In this document: piece after piece, positions 24,999 to 36,039 of the stretch
Layout: each line of letters starts with the position of its first letter
How positions within the stretch are numbered: position 1 is the stretch's first letter
DNA from: Phlebotomus papatasi
Lineage: Eukaryota; Arthropoda; Insecta; Diptera; Psychodidae
Reading direction: 5' to 3'
DNA: 64,000 nt
NCBI RefSeq assembly: GCF_024763615.1
Contig: NC_077223.1
Location: 49,042,627 to 49,106,626, forward strand
Position numbers and translations under genes: made by a program
The notes under the pieces: generated by a model
The model's input: the letters and a program-made list of their open reading frames with translations, nothing else
What the model was told of the DNA's origin: nothing
Databases searched by the model: none

Positions 24999-26310
24999 GC
25001 TGTGCGACACGTTGTGGGTGTCTTTGACGAGAGTGCCAAAACTTGTTAGAGGGTCATTTAAGGACCTCAAATCTGCAATCTGTTTGTCCGGGTCACCTCT
25101 AGATTTTTTTGAAAAAGCATATTTAGTTTTTTGATGTTTTATAAAATTCAAAAATTCATATCTCCGGTTCTAATTATCCGGTGGTAGTCACATAAAGCTC
25201 AACTGACGCGTAATTTCATCCTCTATAACTCTTGTGAACATATCAAGCATCTACGATGAAAATGAAGTATATTTTTTAAAGATTTTTTGAAAAAGGGCAC
25301 CTAAAATAGTGCATTTTTCTGTGTTTTTTCCATCTTCTAGTAATTTTCCCACTTTAATAGAGCACTTTATATGTCAAATAACTATGCCTAAAAGTTAGAG
25401 AATTTAATATCCTTTCATTTTCTTTTGGTTTGAATTTTCTATCTTAATTCGTTTATTCACAATAATTTATTGAAAATAAAATGCATTATTATAAAAATAA
25501 AATCTCTTATTATATATAATTATTTGGTATCTTTGTCTAACCTACTGAAAAGCATTCTCTTTTGCACTCTCACTTACACATTTCATATAAAAAGAGGCGA
25601 AATGAAAAAAAGAGACGTATATAAAAATAAAGAGAGAAGAATAGTTTTTTGGCACCAATAACAGCTATTCTTCTCTCTCTATTTCTAAATACGTCTCTTT
25701 TTTTCATTTCACCTCTTTTTATATGAAATTTGTAAGTGAGAGTGCAAAATAGAATGCTCTTTAGTAGGTTAGACAAAGATACCAAATAATTATATATAAT
25801 AAGAGATTTTAATGCACTTTATTTTCAATAAATTATTGTGAATAAACGAATTAAGATAGAAAATTCAAACCAAAAGAAAATGAAAGGATATTAAATTCTC
25901 TAACTTTTAGGCATAGTTATTTGACATATAAAATGCTCTATTAAAGTGGGAAAATTACTAGAAGATGGAAAAAACACAGAAAAATGCACTATTTTAGGTG
26001 CCCTTTTTCAAAAAATCTTTAAAAAATATACTTCATTTTCATCGTAGATGCTTGATATGTTCACAAGAGTTATAGAGGATGAAATTACGCGTCAGTTTAG
26101 CTTTATGTGACTACCACCGGATAATTAGAACCGGAGATATGAATTTTTGAATTTTATAAAACATCAAAAAACTAAATATGCTTTTCCAAAAAAATCTAGA
26201 GGTGACCCGGACAAACGGATTGCAGATTTGAGGTCCTTAAATGACCCTCTAACAAGTTTTGGCACTCTCGTCAAAGACACCCACAAAAAGGTAAATTTTG
26301 TCGCACCGTG
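24999..26310. mobile_element. 1.3-kb near-perfect palindrome (foldback element)
   Basis: The left arm from 25013 (TGTGGGTGTCTTTGACGAGA) is matched by its complement ending at 26285; the two arms of about 630 bp meet near 25650. Identity between arms is very high, with a few substitutions and a short spacer (CACCAATAACAG region). The outer tips are imperfect (TGTGCGACAC against GTCGCACCGTG). Both strands carry the same spurious short open frame as a consequence. The arms contain ATATCTCCGGTTCTAATTA, a phrase also present in the paragraph element at 46-47.6 kb. It is directly followed by the piggyBac-like TTAA. Confidence 0.85.
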
Positions 26311-26314
26311 TTAA

Positions 26315-27108
26315 CACTTGGAAGGACCCTAGTGGCAGCCGCTGCCAATTTAGTTTTCAATGTTATTTTTTATAGTGAAGAATATATCATTTCGCCTGGA
26401 GGCCTGATTGAATGCGTGCAGAATTTATCTGGCTATTTTTTCGTTATAAAATTTTTAATAAAAATTAAATATTAATGTAAATATATTGCAAAAACAAAAA
26501 ACTGCACTCGGAAGGACCAAGTGGCAGTTGCTGCCATATGCACTTTATATGGGAGTTTGACGTTCTGCAGATGTAATTTTCTTGATTGTTAGTGTATAAA
26601 AGCCTTAAAAGAACAAATTGAAAGTGTTTTTGCAAATTATTGAGAAGAATTATGGGAAATATTGTTTTGGGAAATATGAATAATTTTGGGAATTATTCAA
26701 TTTTTCTCTTACTTCCCAAAGCTAAAAATTCATTTTGTTAAGCGAAGTTAATAGAAAATAGTTAATAGTATTAACTATTGTTCATAAAGTAGAATTTTTG
26801 CTTTGAAAAATAAGAGAAAAATTGAAATATTCAAAGGCTGCCGTATCCAAAGGCACACCACTTTCCCTGACTCCATGATTCTGCATGATTCTGATAAAGA
26901 TGAAAACATCGAATGGTTAAAAATCTTTAGATACAGTACCCAAGGAGATGAAATTTCTGATTCAGACACCAGAAAAGAACTGACTGAGGCTCCGAATGTT
27001 AAAATATAATTAAAAATATCAAAATACAATATTATGTAAACTCCGATAAGTGGCAGCGGCTGTCACTTGGTCCTTCCGTGACACTTTTTGTTAGGGTTCT
27101 ACGAAGTG
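26315..27108 (+). mobile_element. PiggyBac-like non-autonomous element, copy 1
   Basis: Flanked by TTAA at 26311-26314 and 27109-27112. The terminal inverted repeats are CACTTGGAAGGACCC and, inward from the right, CACTTCGTAGAACCC. Inner inverted repeats AGTGGCAGCNGCTGCCA sit next to TCCTTCCGTG. TTAA specificity is the signature of the piggyBac superfamily. The interior carries a short open frame (26803-27009) rich in Asp and Glu (DKDENIEWLKIF, DEISDSDTRKEL), which could be the acidic N-terminal remnant of a transposase; no DDD catalytic core is present. The second copy at 49972-50760 has the same orientation. Confidence 0.82.
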
Positions 27109-27112
27109 TTAA

Positions 27113-28232
27113 ATGCAAACAATATTCTAACTACTATGGTCAAGATTATATGGAACGCAGGGATTTCAGGGTCAGCCATCTCCTCTTTGCAAATGATTTG
27201 GTTCTTCTTGGGTCTTCCGAAGAAGAGCTTCAGCGCATACTTGACCGATTTGGAAATATTTGTGCTGAAACAGATATGAAGTTGAAAGTGGATAAGACGG
27301 AGATAATGGTGATTTCTCGACGGCCTATATACAATGTACTCTACATGTTAGTGGGCTCTCACTGAAAAAAGTGAAGGAATTCACTGAGAAGAGGGTGCGA
27401 TTATCATTCTTTCCTCAGAAATTTAACACTTTTTAGGTGTAAAAATATATCAACATCTTTTAATGTTAATTTTACACCTTATTAAGGATAAAATTAACAA
27501 GAAAAAGGTTACCTTTAACCCCTAATACACCTAAAAAGGGTAATATTTACACCGATTTTGGATCAATACATCAGGGTAAAATTAACATTCCCGGAATGTT
27601 ATTTTAACTTTTTCGGATTTCTCTTAGTCAGTGTTCAAGTATCTCGGGGTGTTATTCACGAGTGATGTTAGGATACAAACCGAACTATCGTCACGAATCG
27701 ATTAAGCTTCTGCAGTTATGAGAGAGCTTGGCGAAAACGTGGTGAGGAAGGCCCAGCTTAGTCGTTCAGCTAAATTATAGGTTTTCAAAGCTAGGTTCAT
27801 TCGCATTCTCACCTATTGTCATGAGATTTGGGTAATGACCGAAAAGATTGCGATGGCAAGCTGCTGAGATGAAGTGCCTCCGGGAGGTTAAAGGAATCAC
27901 TCGCAGAGATCTGGTGAGGAACGTAACCGTTTATAAGGAGCTAAGAGTCGAGGACGTGCTTCTTTTGAGTTGAGACATCACAACTTCGCATAAATAGAGA
28001 AAGACTCCCCAGGAAATCTATGCAAGCCATTGTAAGGAGACCTCGACCTCGGGCCAGATCTAGGACAAGGTGGCTGAATCAAATTCAGTATCTTGACTTG
28101 GAGAGGGCATTGATATCGAACCCAAACATCTTCCAGAAGTGGCAGAGGAGCGATAGGCGTGATGATGATTCTAACTTTATCTTAGTTCAAATTATTAATT
28201 ATTTTAATACTATTGATTTGGATATGGCATGA
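27113..28232 (+). mobile_element. LINE reverse-transcriptase fragment (Rex1-like by motif), frameshifted
   Basis: Reads FRVSHLLFANDLVLLGSSEE, the catalytic F-A-D-D box with the first Asp changed to Asn, then LKVDKTEIMVISRRP. After an inserted MITE (27382-27633) it resumes FKYLGVLFTSDVRIQTE, SAVMRELGENVVRKAQLSRS, then ILTYCHEIWVMTEK, EVKGITRRDLVRNVTVYKEL and finally RPRPRARSRTRWLNQIQYLD. The order matches LINE proteins of the Rex1-type group as I recall them. Several stops and frameshifts break it. The left edge abuts the TTAA of the piggyBac-like element. Confidence 0.82.
27382..27633. mobile_element. CACTGAG MITE (252 bp) inserted in the LINE reading frame
   Basis: The tips are CACTGAGAAG and its inverted counterpart CTTAGTCAGTG. 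The interior carries GGTGTAAAAATATATCAACA, GTTAATTTTACACC and other inverted GGTGTAAA/TTTACACC motifs. The LINE frame breaks after KVKEF and resumes at FKYLGV, which fixes the borders and shows a 2-bp duplication (TT). A second copy with about 85% identity by eye lies at 61133-61386. Confidence 0.85.
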
Positions 28233-30484
28233 CTTCCAATACAAATGAAACCTCAATGATGCTTTTATTTCCAACGTGAAATGCATCGGGTAAAATTTGG
28301 ACTTTCTCTTTAGTTTTTCTATAATCTACAAAAAAAATCGAGAAATAGTAATAGGAAGAGCAACGTAATATACTCCTTCACTCACACTTTCGACATTCCC
28401 GACAGTTCACTGTAATGCAATGTACGCGTTTACTTCTTCAGTTTTTTTTTGTCCGAAAGGCAATCAAGAATGTTCTACCCATTTCTTGGTGTTATGCCCC
28501 CCCCCTTCCAAAAAGGGAAAAGCTAAAGGAAAGTATAAGAAAAAGAGGAAGTTGTGTGGCGCAACGGTGAAAATTTTATTTCTGCAAGTCACGTGATTCT
28601 CTGTAACAAAGTGCAAATTTGTATTCAGAAAACAAACCGCATTTTGATGCCTTCCCGTGGGGCACAAACTTGGTGAATCCTCGAGGTACATGTTTGGCCA
28701 AATTCCACCATGGGAGAGAATGTGGCGTGGCATTTTCTCAGGGATACTTGTAGAAACTTTTGTTGTTAATCCTCACCCCTCATCTAAATAACCTGAAAAA
28801 AGACTAAAACTGCAGAATTATCCCTCTTTTCCCTAAATGTTTCTTTAAAAATATTTTTTATTTGTTTTTGTTTCTAGAAAAATGAACAAACGTTCTAAAA
28901 TATTTCAGGAAAGCTCTCTAAATAGAGCTGTGTGATCACAAAAATTGAATAATCATGCGAAAGAATTCTATTGGTTGTAAATCATAAATGGAAGAATTGT
29001 TGAATAAAAAAAAAGTGAAGAAAAACTTTTTCTCGAGGTAATTTCACGCCTTTCAGATTACCATTCTTCTTTTTTTTCATTCCTTAATGAAGAATGAGAC
29101 TAGAAAGTAAGGAAAAAAAATATCTTGACTGAAGATAATTTTTCACATTGAACATTATTCTCATTGCAATCAAATTATTTCCTGGGAAAAAGTTTAAAAA
29201 CGATATTGCCTTTTCGGAAAGGCAGAACTAAAGTGAATTTAGCTGCAAGAATCTGATTCGAATACAAAATCTCTGTTTTGAAGAATTTAGCAAGAAAACA
29301 ACTCTAATCTGCCACCTCAATCGCCATCTATATATCCTTTTACCCATTGTCCGACACTTGAGTTGTATATTGGGAGAGAAAGACCATTTCATCCTCTTGG
29401 ACTTCAATATCCTTCAGAACAGACCTTGTCAGAGTTGCCAATTTAGTTAAATAAAGATACAAGAATAAAAAATACATGCAAAAATATTACAGGAAAGCAC
29501 GATATACGAGATACAATAATATTATTTAAAATATTATATCTTTAAATAGAATTTTAACCCAAATCAAATAACTTTTTTTTCAGGTGAATATGATTTTGAT
29601 TTTATTTGAAAAGATCAATTCAGGCAACATTTTGATCTTGTTATAAACAAAAATTTGAAACATCACAATGATATAAACAAATTTTACATACTTGTCAAAA
29701 TTGTTAGAACTATGATACATTTCAAGCGTTATTGGAACGCTAAACACCTTTATTCGCCCAAAACATAATATGCTATATATAAGTTTTTAGGGTATATTTA
29801 TTGAAGGGCATCAGCATTCCGCGAAAAAGATCCGCTTTTATACCTTTTTTTAACAGAAATTCTTCAACGTGCAAATCAAAGACTTTTTTTTTAATATAAG
29901 GCTAATTTCCTAACTTTACAAAAATCTTACTTCACTCATGCATTGCAGTGATATAAAACTAACAAAATAGTAAGAATGTATAAAGAAGATCCCTTAGGCT
30001 AGAAATATTGATTTTATTCATCTTAAACCATGTAAGATCAATCAAAAACTAAGACGAATAGTTTTAAACATTATTTTCATAATTATTTTTTTTTACCAAA
30101 GTTTTTACCAAACTTATCCAGTAGAAAACAACGAATGAATTTCAATATTCACCAATTAATCTAACGTAAAGCTTCAATAAAATAATATTTTTAACACTGT
30201 TTTTTCTAACTCTAAAAAATAGTCTTGCGGTTTGAAAACATAATATTGTTCAGCTTTAAAGCATAAAATATAAAATTTTATTAAAATGTATAACAAAGTT
30301 ATTGGCAAAAAACAGTAGACAATATGTAATAGGAAAGTTGAGCCTGGAGGAGTTTGAGAGAGAAAGCCCGTTCTGACGAAGACTCTTGTAAGCCAATGGT
30401 ACCAATTACTGTTTAGCTGGTGTGGTAACTTTGAGGAGTGCTATAACGATGGCTAACTTCAAGTTAATGATTATTAAATTATTA
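28233..30484. other. No supported gene; strongly AT-rich
   Basis: 28460-28740 is more balanced and repeat-free. 28800-30480 is AT-rich, with poly-A and poly-T runs and no long frames. Confidence 0.55.
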
Positions 30485-31449
30485 GGGTAAATTAAGCTAA
30501 TTCAAAACCTATTCCAAATGGAAACTTTTCGCTACTCCAAATGGAAACATCATTTTTCCCACGATAAATGCAGTATTAAATTTTTATTCATATATTTTCT
30601 AAACCTCAGTTTCATTATTTAGTTAATTTTGCTCCATATAAAGCGAAAATTTATTCATATTCACAAACTTTAATTTACAAATTTCTCAAAAAAACTAAAA
30701 GTGTACCTTTTCACCATCGAATTTTTTATCTATCAACCATGTTTTCTAAAGAAAAACACAATTAGGCTGATTCTTCTTTATTCGTTTTTTCTTACATTTG
30801 TGTAATATTTTTGACAGAATTATGTAAAATTAAGTATTAATCTATGTTGTTAACAGTACGTGCAGTTTTCAAATGAAATAATAACCTATTTCGTGATCAT
30901 AAAGGGTTTTTCTGAAGTATCTGCAAATGCTTCAATAGGAAACCCAGGAAATATGAAGTTTTTTGGAGAGATTTTCTTATTGTTTTAGATGGGAAAAGAG
31001 AAAAGAATCAGAATAAGAACAAATCCTGCACTCAAGAGCAACTCAACAAGGTTTTGGAAGCCATTCGTCGCGGTTTCAGTTACACTGTTTGTCTCCAATT
31101 AGAAAATTTCCCTTTTCTCCATTTGGGTTAATTTGTTTCCAATAGAAGCATAAACTCGTGTATTTTTCTTGTGTTTAAGAAGTTTTCAAGTTATATTAAA
31201 AGAATTTTCACTAAACAATAACATTCTATTATGGCCTATGCACACTAGAGAAATTTATGTCCATATTGCAGAAGATTCCCTACGTGTGTGTATGAAAAAC
31301 TCTTCAGTATGGACATAAATTTCTCTAATGTGTAGTGGTCATAAGAGTCAAGGAGCAAATTTATGTATTTTTTTTTAGAAAAAAAATGAACTTAATGTGT
31401 TGACTCTTCTGTCAAAGTTAAAGCGTCTGGAAATGGTTTTGAATTATTA
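30485..31449 (+). mobile_element. Non-autonomous relative of the pogo-like transposon, with a nested MITE
   Basis: The left end after a TA is nearly identical to the inner reading of the right end of the 51818-53449 element (GGGTAAATTAAGCTAATTCA). The right part (31370-31445) matches the left end of that element in reverse. From 30989 it keeps the start of a transposase gene: MGK, then, in a shifted frame, TQEQLNKVLEAIRRG, which corresponds to the psq helix-turn-helix. It then jumps to the far terminal region at about 31085. A palindromic MITE (31232-31344) is inserted near the right end. The outermost right tip is diverged. Confidence 0.78.
31232..31344. mobile_element. Small palindromic MITE nested in the pogo-like derivative
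   Basis: The arms are imperfect inverted repeats beginning TTATGGCC, with the inner core AGAGAAATTTATGTCC matched by its complement on the right. In the related element at 51818-53449, the two flanks (TAACATTCTA and GAGTCAAGGAG) are nearly contiguous, which supplies an empty site and confirms an insertion. Confidence 0.75.
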
Positions 31450-31598
31450 GATGCATTGTGTAAAAAAACATTTAAAAGGTACACTCAAGCTAGAATCAAT
31501 CAATATTAATACATTTTTGTCCGGTTAAAGTACTTAAATACAAATATCTATAAAAACAAATGTTATCCTCCATCGCCTAAAAGATTCACAACCTTACG

Positions 31599-32001
31599 GC
31601 GTTATCACAATTGCACATTAAAATTTTAATGTGATTCACATTATTTGTCGCTTGTGAGCGTCCAAATATGTTTTTGTGTCTTTGAGTCACTTAATATTTG
31701 GAGTTTTTCTATTTATTGATAAAGAAGTAGACTTGGCTTGCAAAAATAAATTTAAAATTACCTAAAGCATAAATATTTTTCACATTAAAAAATTAAAGAG
31801 AAAATCGCATTAATTTTTCGAATTAATGCTATAAATCAATTTATATCAAATTTTGCGGGTCAAGTCTACCTTTTTATCAAAAAATAGATCAAATTTTGAA
31901 TATAAAATGATTCAAACACACAAATTACACATTTGGACTCTCACCAGCGACAATTAATGTGAATCATATTAAAATTTTAATGTGTAAGTGTGATAACACA
32001 G
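31599..32001. mobile_element. 403-bp inverted-repeat MITE
   Basis: The left arm (GTTATCACAATTGCACATTA, then ATTTGTCGCTTGTGAGCGTC) is matched by the complement of 31920-32001. The arms are about 80 bp with an AT-rich centre. No coding content. Confidence 0.8.
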
Positions 32002-34176
32002 TTAGACTCTGACTGTTTTCACTGCACTCATCTGCATAATCAAGTTATTAAACCTTTTTAAAGTAATTAGTTTAACATCTTTATCTTATTCTAGAATCTC
32101 GATAAATCTGTATATGACTATGTGTGGTGAGAAAGGCATACAAACTTAATACTGAACGTCCTCAATAGCTCAGCCAGAACCATTGAGCGTCTCCTTTGCT
32201 CTCACTTCGTCAAACCCACCCCATACTTGCCCCCTGCCAACCCCCTGAACATTTGTCAACCCGTATAATCAACCTGCTGACTAGAATGTGCGTGTGTAAC
32301 AAAGTAGCTCCAAGGCAATAATGTCTCCCGGTGTAAGTGGTAGCAAGGGAAGAGAAAGGTGGTACAAAAAAAAATCACAGCTCTAGGACGCTTTCTCTGT
32401 CTTCGTCTCTTATGGCCAAGAAGGTGTGGGTGACAGAAAAGCACTTGAGAGGAGCAGCATGTTGCGAAAAAGGGTGTCGAAGCAGAGTCGCACTTTTTCC
32501 GCACCCATTCTCCTGGAGTCGAACTTAATTTATACGACCCTAAAATGCTACCGGGGAGAAGCAATAAATTCTTAATTCACACTGCGATTTATTTTTTCTT
32601 CACAGGCAATCTTCTTCCCTCATCCTCAATCCTTCTTATGCCCCCGGACAATTCGCTTTGATTCCCACTCTCACGTTTTACCATTCTACTGACACTCTCT
32701 GTGTGACACAAAAGGTGATTCTCCTCCGGGGAATATGCTTCCGAATGGCTAGAATTCTCATCCGCTAGGTATTTTTCCTAGACGACATAATTGATGTTAA
32801 TTAACGTTAAGAAAGTGAGGAAAAGTGCATAGGAAGTCTCTTCATGAAGTGTTTTCTTCAATTATTGTCGCCCATCATTAACGTCATCACTCTTTTGTAA
32901 AGATTTTCTGGTGAAAATTTAAAGAAATATTTTTTTAAAGTAACTGTGAATAAAAATCAATAGAATAGCAAGAGTTGCTGAAAAATTGTTATATGTTGAA
33001 TTCACATAAATATCACACCTTGATGGCGGGTCCTCGGGATCTGCCTGTCATTAATTATTCATTCGTGCCGCTTCCAATGAATTAAGCTCAATGCTGCAAA
33101 GAGACGGAGACTCTAATGGAAAAATAAGTGTCACAGCCGAAGAGTCACTTATTCAATTTCGTGGATTGTTTCAGACGAGAGGTTCAGTTCAGAGTTATAG
33201 AGAAGAAATTCTAAAGTACAGACGAAATCAGGCTTCGAATTTTCAAAATATTATAAGAAATTTTACATTAAAAAATTAAAGCCAGTGATAAGCCTAGATC
33301 AGCTTATGTAAAATTAATTATCAAATTAACAATTTTAAACTTGTCTTGTCTTATTATTTATTCATATATATTATGGCCAAATGTTCACCTAGACAAATTG
33401 TAAACTATACCTAATTGCCTAATAATGTGATAATGTAATGCTAGTGATCTTCACGATATAAACTATAACACACGATTTTTTGGGATGGAAGCAGTTTAGG
33501 ATAAAAAGAGGATCCCTCCTATGAATGTTTATCAATGGGAAGGAAGTCCCGATACTGGGGATAATTACAGAAAACCGAACTTCAAAACTTTTACCATTTG
33601 ACCTCTAACTCGGGAAGTAGTATGAGATTAAATTAAAAAAAAAAGTTTTCAAGAAATATAATTTAGTTACCTGTTCTTAACCGTTTCATTATCGGTTGAG
33701 ACTGAGGCGGTCATATGGAAATTTTTAAGATCTTTCTAAATTTAAGCAAATCGATTGCAGAAGCTCAGAATTTTTAAACTCTTTCAAAAATTCAAGGAAA
33801 TATCGGGAGTGTCCCGGATAGACGAAATATTCGTCTACTAGAGACTAATATTTCGTCTCGTATTTCGTTTAATAATTATTAATAATAATAATAATAATAT
33901 TCAAAAATCATTGGAATAGTTTGAACCAATTTTGGCAGAACCGAAAAAGAACATGATTTTGGTACAGAAAGGGGGGGGGGGTGAGAAGAAAAGTAGAAAA
34001 AAAGCTGAGATTGTAAAGAATCTCATCTAATTGATTGGAGAAAATCATTTTAATGGGGGTTCATTGAAGACCGGATATCGATATCTCCGACCGTTTAAGC
34101 CTAGGTTCAGTGACAAGCTGAGAAATAACCCGATTTGCATATACTGTTTCTTCTTTGATTTAAGAGCTGTGTATTA
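32002..34176. other. Single-copy-looking sequence, no supported gene
   Basis: 32160-32780 is the most GC-balanced part and repeat-free. 33276-33310 carries a small piece of the GATAAGC repeat family, 33870-33900 an ATA microsatellite, and 34060-34110 the GATATC-CCGTTTAAGC phrase shared with other repeats. Confidence 0.5.
33971..33981. repeat. Eleven-base G run
   Basis: An uninterrupted poly-G run in a very AT-rich context, preceded by GGTACAGAAA. It could be real or an assembly or sequencing weak point. Confidence 0.7.
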
Positions 34177-34484
34177 CAGTAGACTCTCGCTAATTCGGCT
34201 CTTTCAAGATCGAGCTACCTTTTAATTCGGGCAGCAGTTAATTTAAAAAAAGTTTGTTGGCATTTTTCAAGTTTATGATTATGAAATGAAGCAAAATATC
34301 CTTAAATTCGAAATGGTTTGTCTCAGTTATGATGTGATTTTGCATTATTAACTGCTTTTCATAAAATTTACAATAAATATGTGCATATAAACTTAATATG
34401 TGTATGCAGATGACCAAAAAATCGTTACATTTCAAAAAGTTTAACATTTCGGTCCCAAATGCCCGAATTTGAGAGAGTCTACTA
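34177..34484. mobile_element. MITE of the AGTAGACTCTC family, copy 1 (308 bp)
   Basis: TA on both sides. The tips are CAGTAGACTCTCGCTAATTC and, inward from the right, TAGTAGACTCTCTCAAATTC. The sequence is co-linear with 51239-51576 and with the reverse of 41670-42010. The tip style (TA target, CAGTAGACTCTC) resembles Tigger/pogo-derived MITEs. Confidence 0.85.
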
Positions 34485-35054
34485 TACTATCTATTTACGC
34501 GTTAAGTCCTGAAAGAATGCTCTCAAAAACAAGAATCTGTATTGCTCAAGATAATGATCTCCGTTGAATAGCATTTTTTTCAGTATTTTAGTAAATTAGG
34601 CAAGCAGTAATCCAATTTCCTAAGTATATAAAATTGACAAAAAACAAACGATCAGTAAAAAATTCTAAATGAGCAGTAAAATATTAAAAATGAGCAGTAA
34701 AATATCTAATTATGGTCAGTAAAAAACTTAAATCTTTACAAAAATGGGCCTAATTTACATATTTAACATTTGAAATTGTTCCATATAGAATGAAAAGCCC
34801 TTTATTTTCCCTTTGCCAAATTTTGGACGATAATATCACTGTTTCAAATTTTTTTTGTTACTGATCAATTTTAACTTTTTACTGCTCATTTATTCAATGC
34901 CTATAAAATTTAAATAAATTACGATTTACCAGATATTTTGGGAAATTGTAAATTAACAGCTTTCTTGATATATCTTCAGAAATAGTACAGTGATTTATGA
35001 TAATTTTTGCGTTATAAGTTTATAATAATTATGCTCAAAAGATATTATTTAGTA

Positions 35055-35266
35055 GGATAAAGTGATATAAATTGGACATAGTGTTACAAGTTGGACAATT
35101 CGCCGGTACAAGTTGGACATGGCTTTTTTCTTGATAAATACAGTACAAAATTTGTTTTAAGCACAAAGAACCAAATTATAAAACTAAAGCATTAAAAATA
35201 TACAAATAAAAATGAAGTACTAAATTTATCAAGAAAAAGCCCTGTCCAACTTGTACCACTTTACCC
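35055..35266. mobile_element. TA-flanked MITE, AAGTTGGACA family (212 bp)
   Basis: TA at 35053-35054 and 35267-35268. The left tip is GGATAAAGTGATATAAATTG and the right tip, inward, GGGTAAAGTGGTACAAGTTG. ACAAGTTGGACA is repeated at 35088 and 35108. Inverted sequence with TTTATCAAGAAAAA lies on both sides of the centre. Confidence 0.8.
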
Positions 35267-36039
35267 TAATTAAAATGGAATTATTGTTCGTTTTCTGATT
35301 TTTTACAAAAGAAATACGTTTCTTTTACTGACAAAAATCTTTTGGTAGAATTTTATGAAGCACCTTCTCATACATTGGATTCCTATACAAAATGAGTTGT
35401 TTTTTCGATTATTGTGAAAAATTGCAAGAAAAATTGAAATCTATGATACTAAAATCTTTACCAAACCTAAGGAAGCAAACACAAGGAAAATGATTCATGC
35501 TGTCACAGAAAGAGCTTTCTGTTTAGTTGCACAGCGAGCAAATGAAGGACAATGATTAGTGTTGCTCCTTCGCACGTGGTGATATAAATGATGCCATGCA
35601 AGCGATTGCCTCTAGCGGCAAAAAGCACTTAATGAATGTTCGGGTGGAAAAAAAGGACATGGGGGTGGAAAACTTCAATTGCGGTCTTCGAGACAGAAGC
35701 AGAAAACCAATAATGAATGCCCATGATAAATGAGACAAGTGCAGACCCAGTCGATTCTAGGAATGGGCGAAAAAGTTTCCTGGAAAATGGATTTGTCGAG
35801 TGGAAGAAAGAGGTTTAACCGATAGGGCAAAAAATTTATTCCATGCCATCTCCAAAAGAATAGGATAAGGACTGGACACTTTGCGATAACCTTTTGTATC
35901 AGAGTTGCAAAGAAAAGTATTTTATAGAGTTATAATTTTAGTTCTCACACTCTGAAAAAGAAATCAATATGAAGTATATTATTCTTGAGTTATTGTATTT
36001 GTATTTTTTTTGTATTTATTTTTTGCCAACATTTATAAT

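Noticed and set aside
25470..25785. Similar short open frames on both strands
   Set aside because: They mirror each other because they sit in the two arms of the 1.3-kb palindrome.
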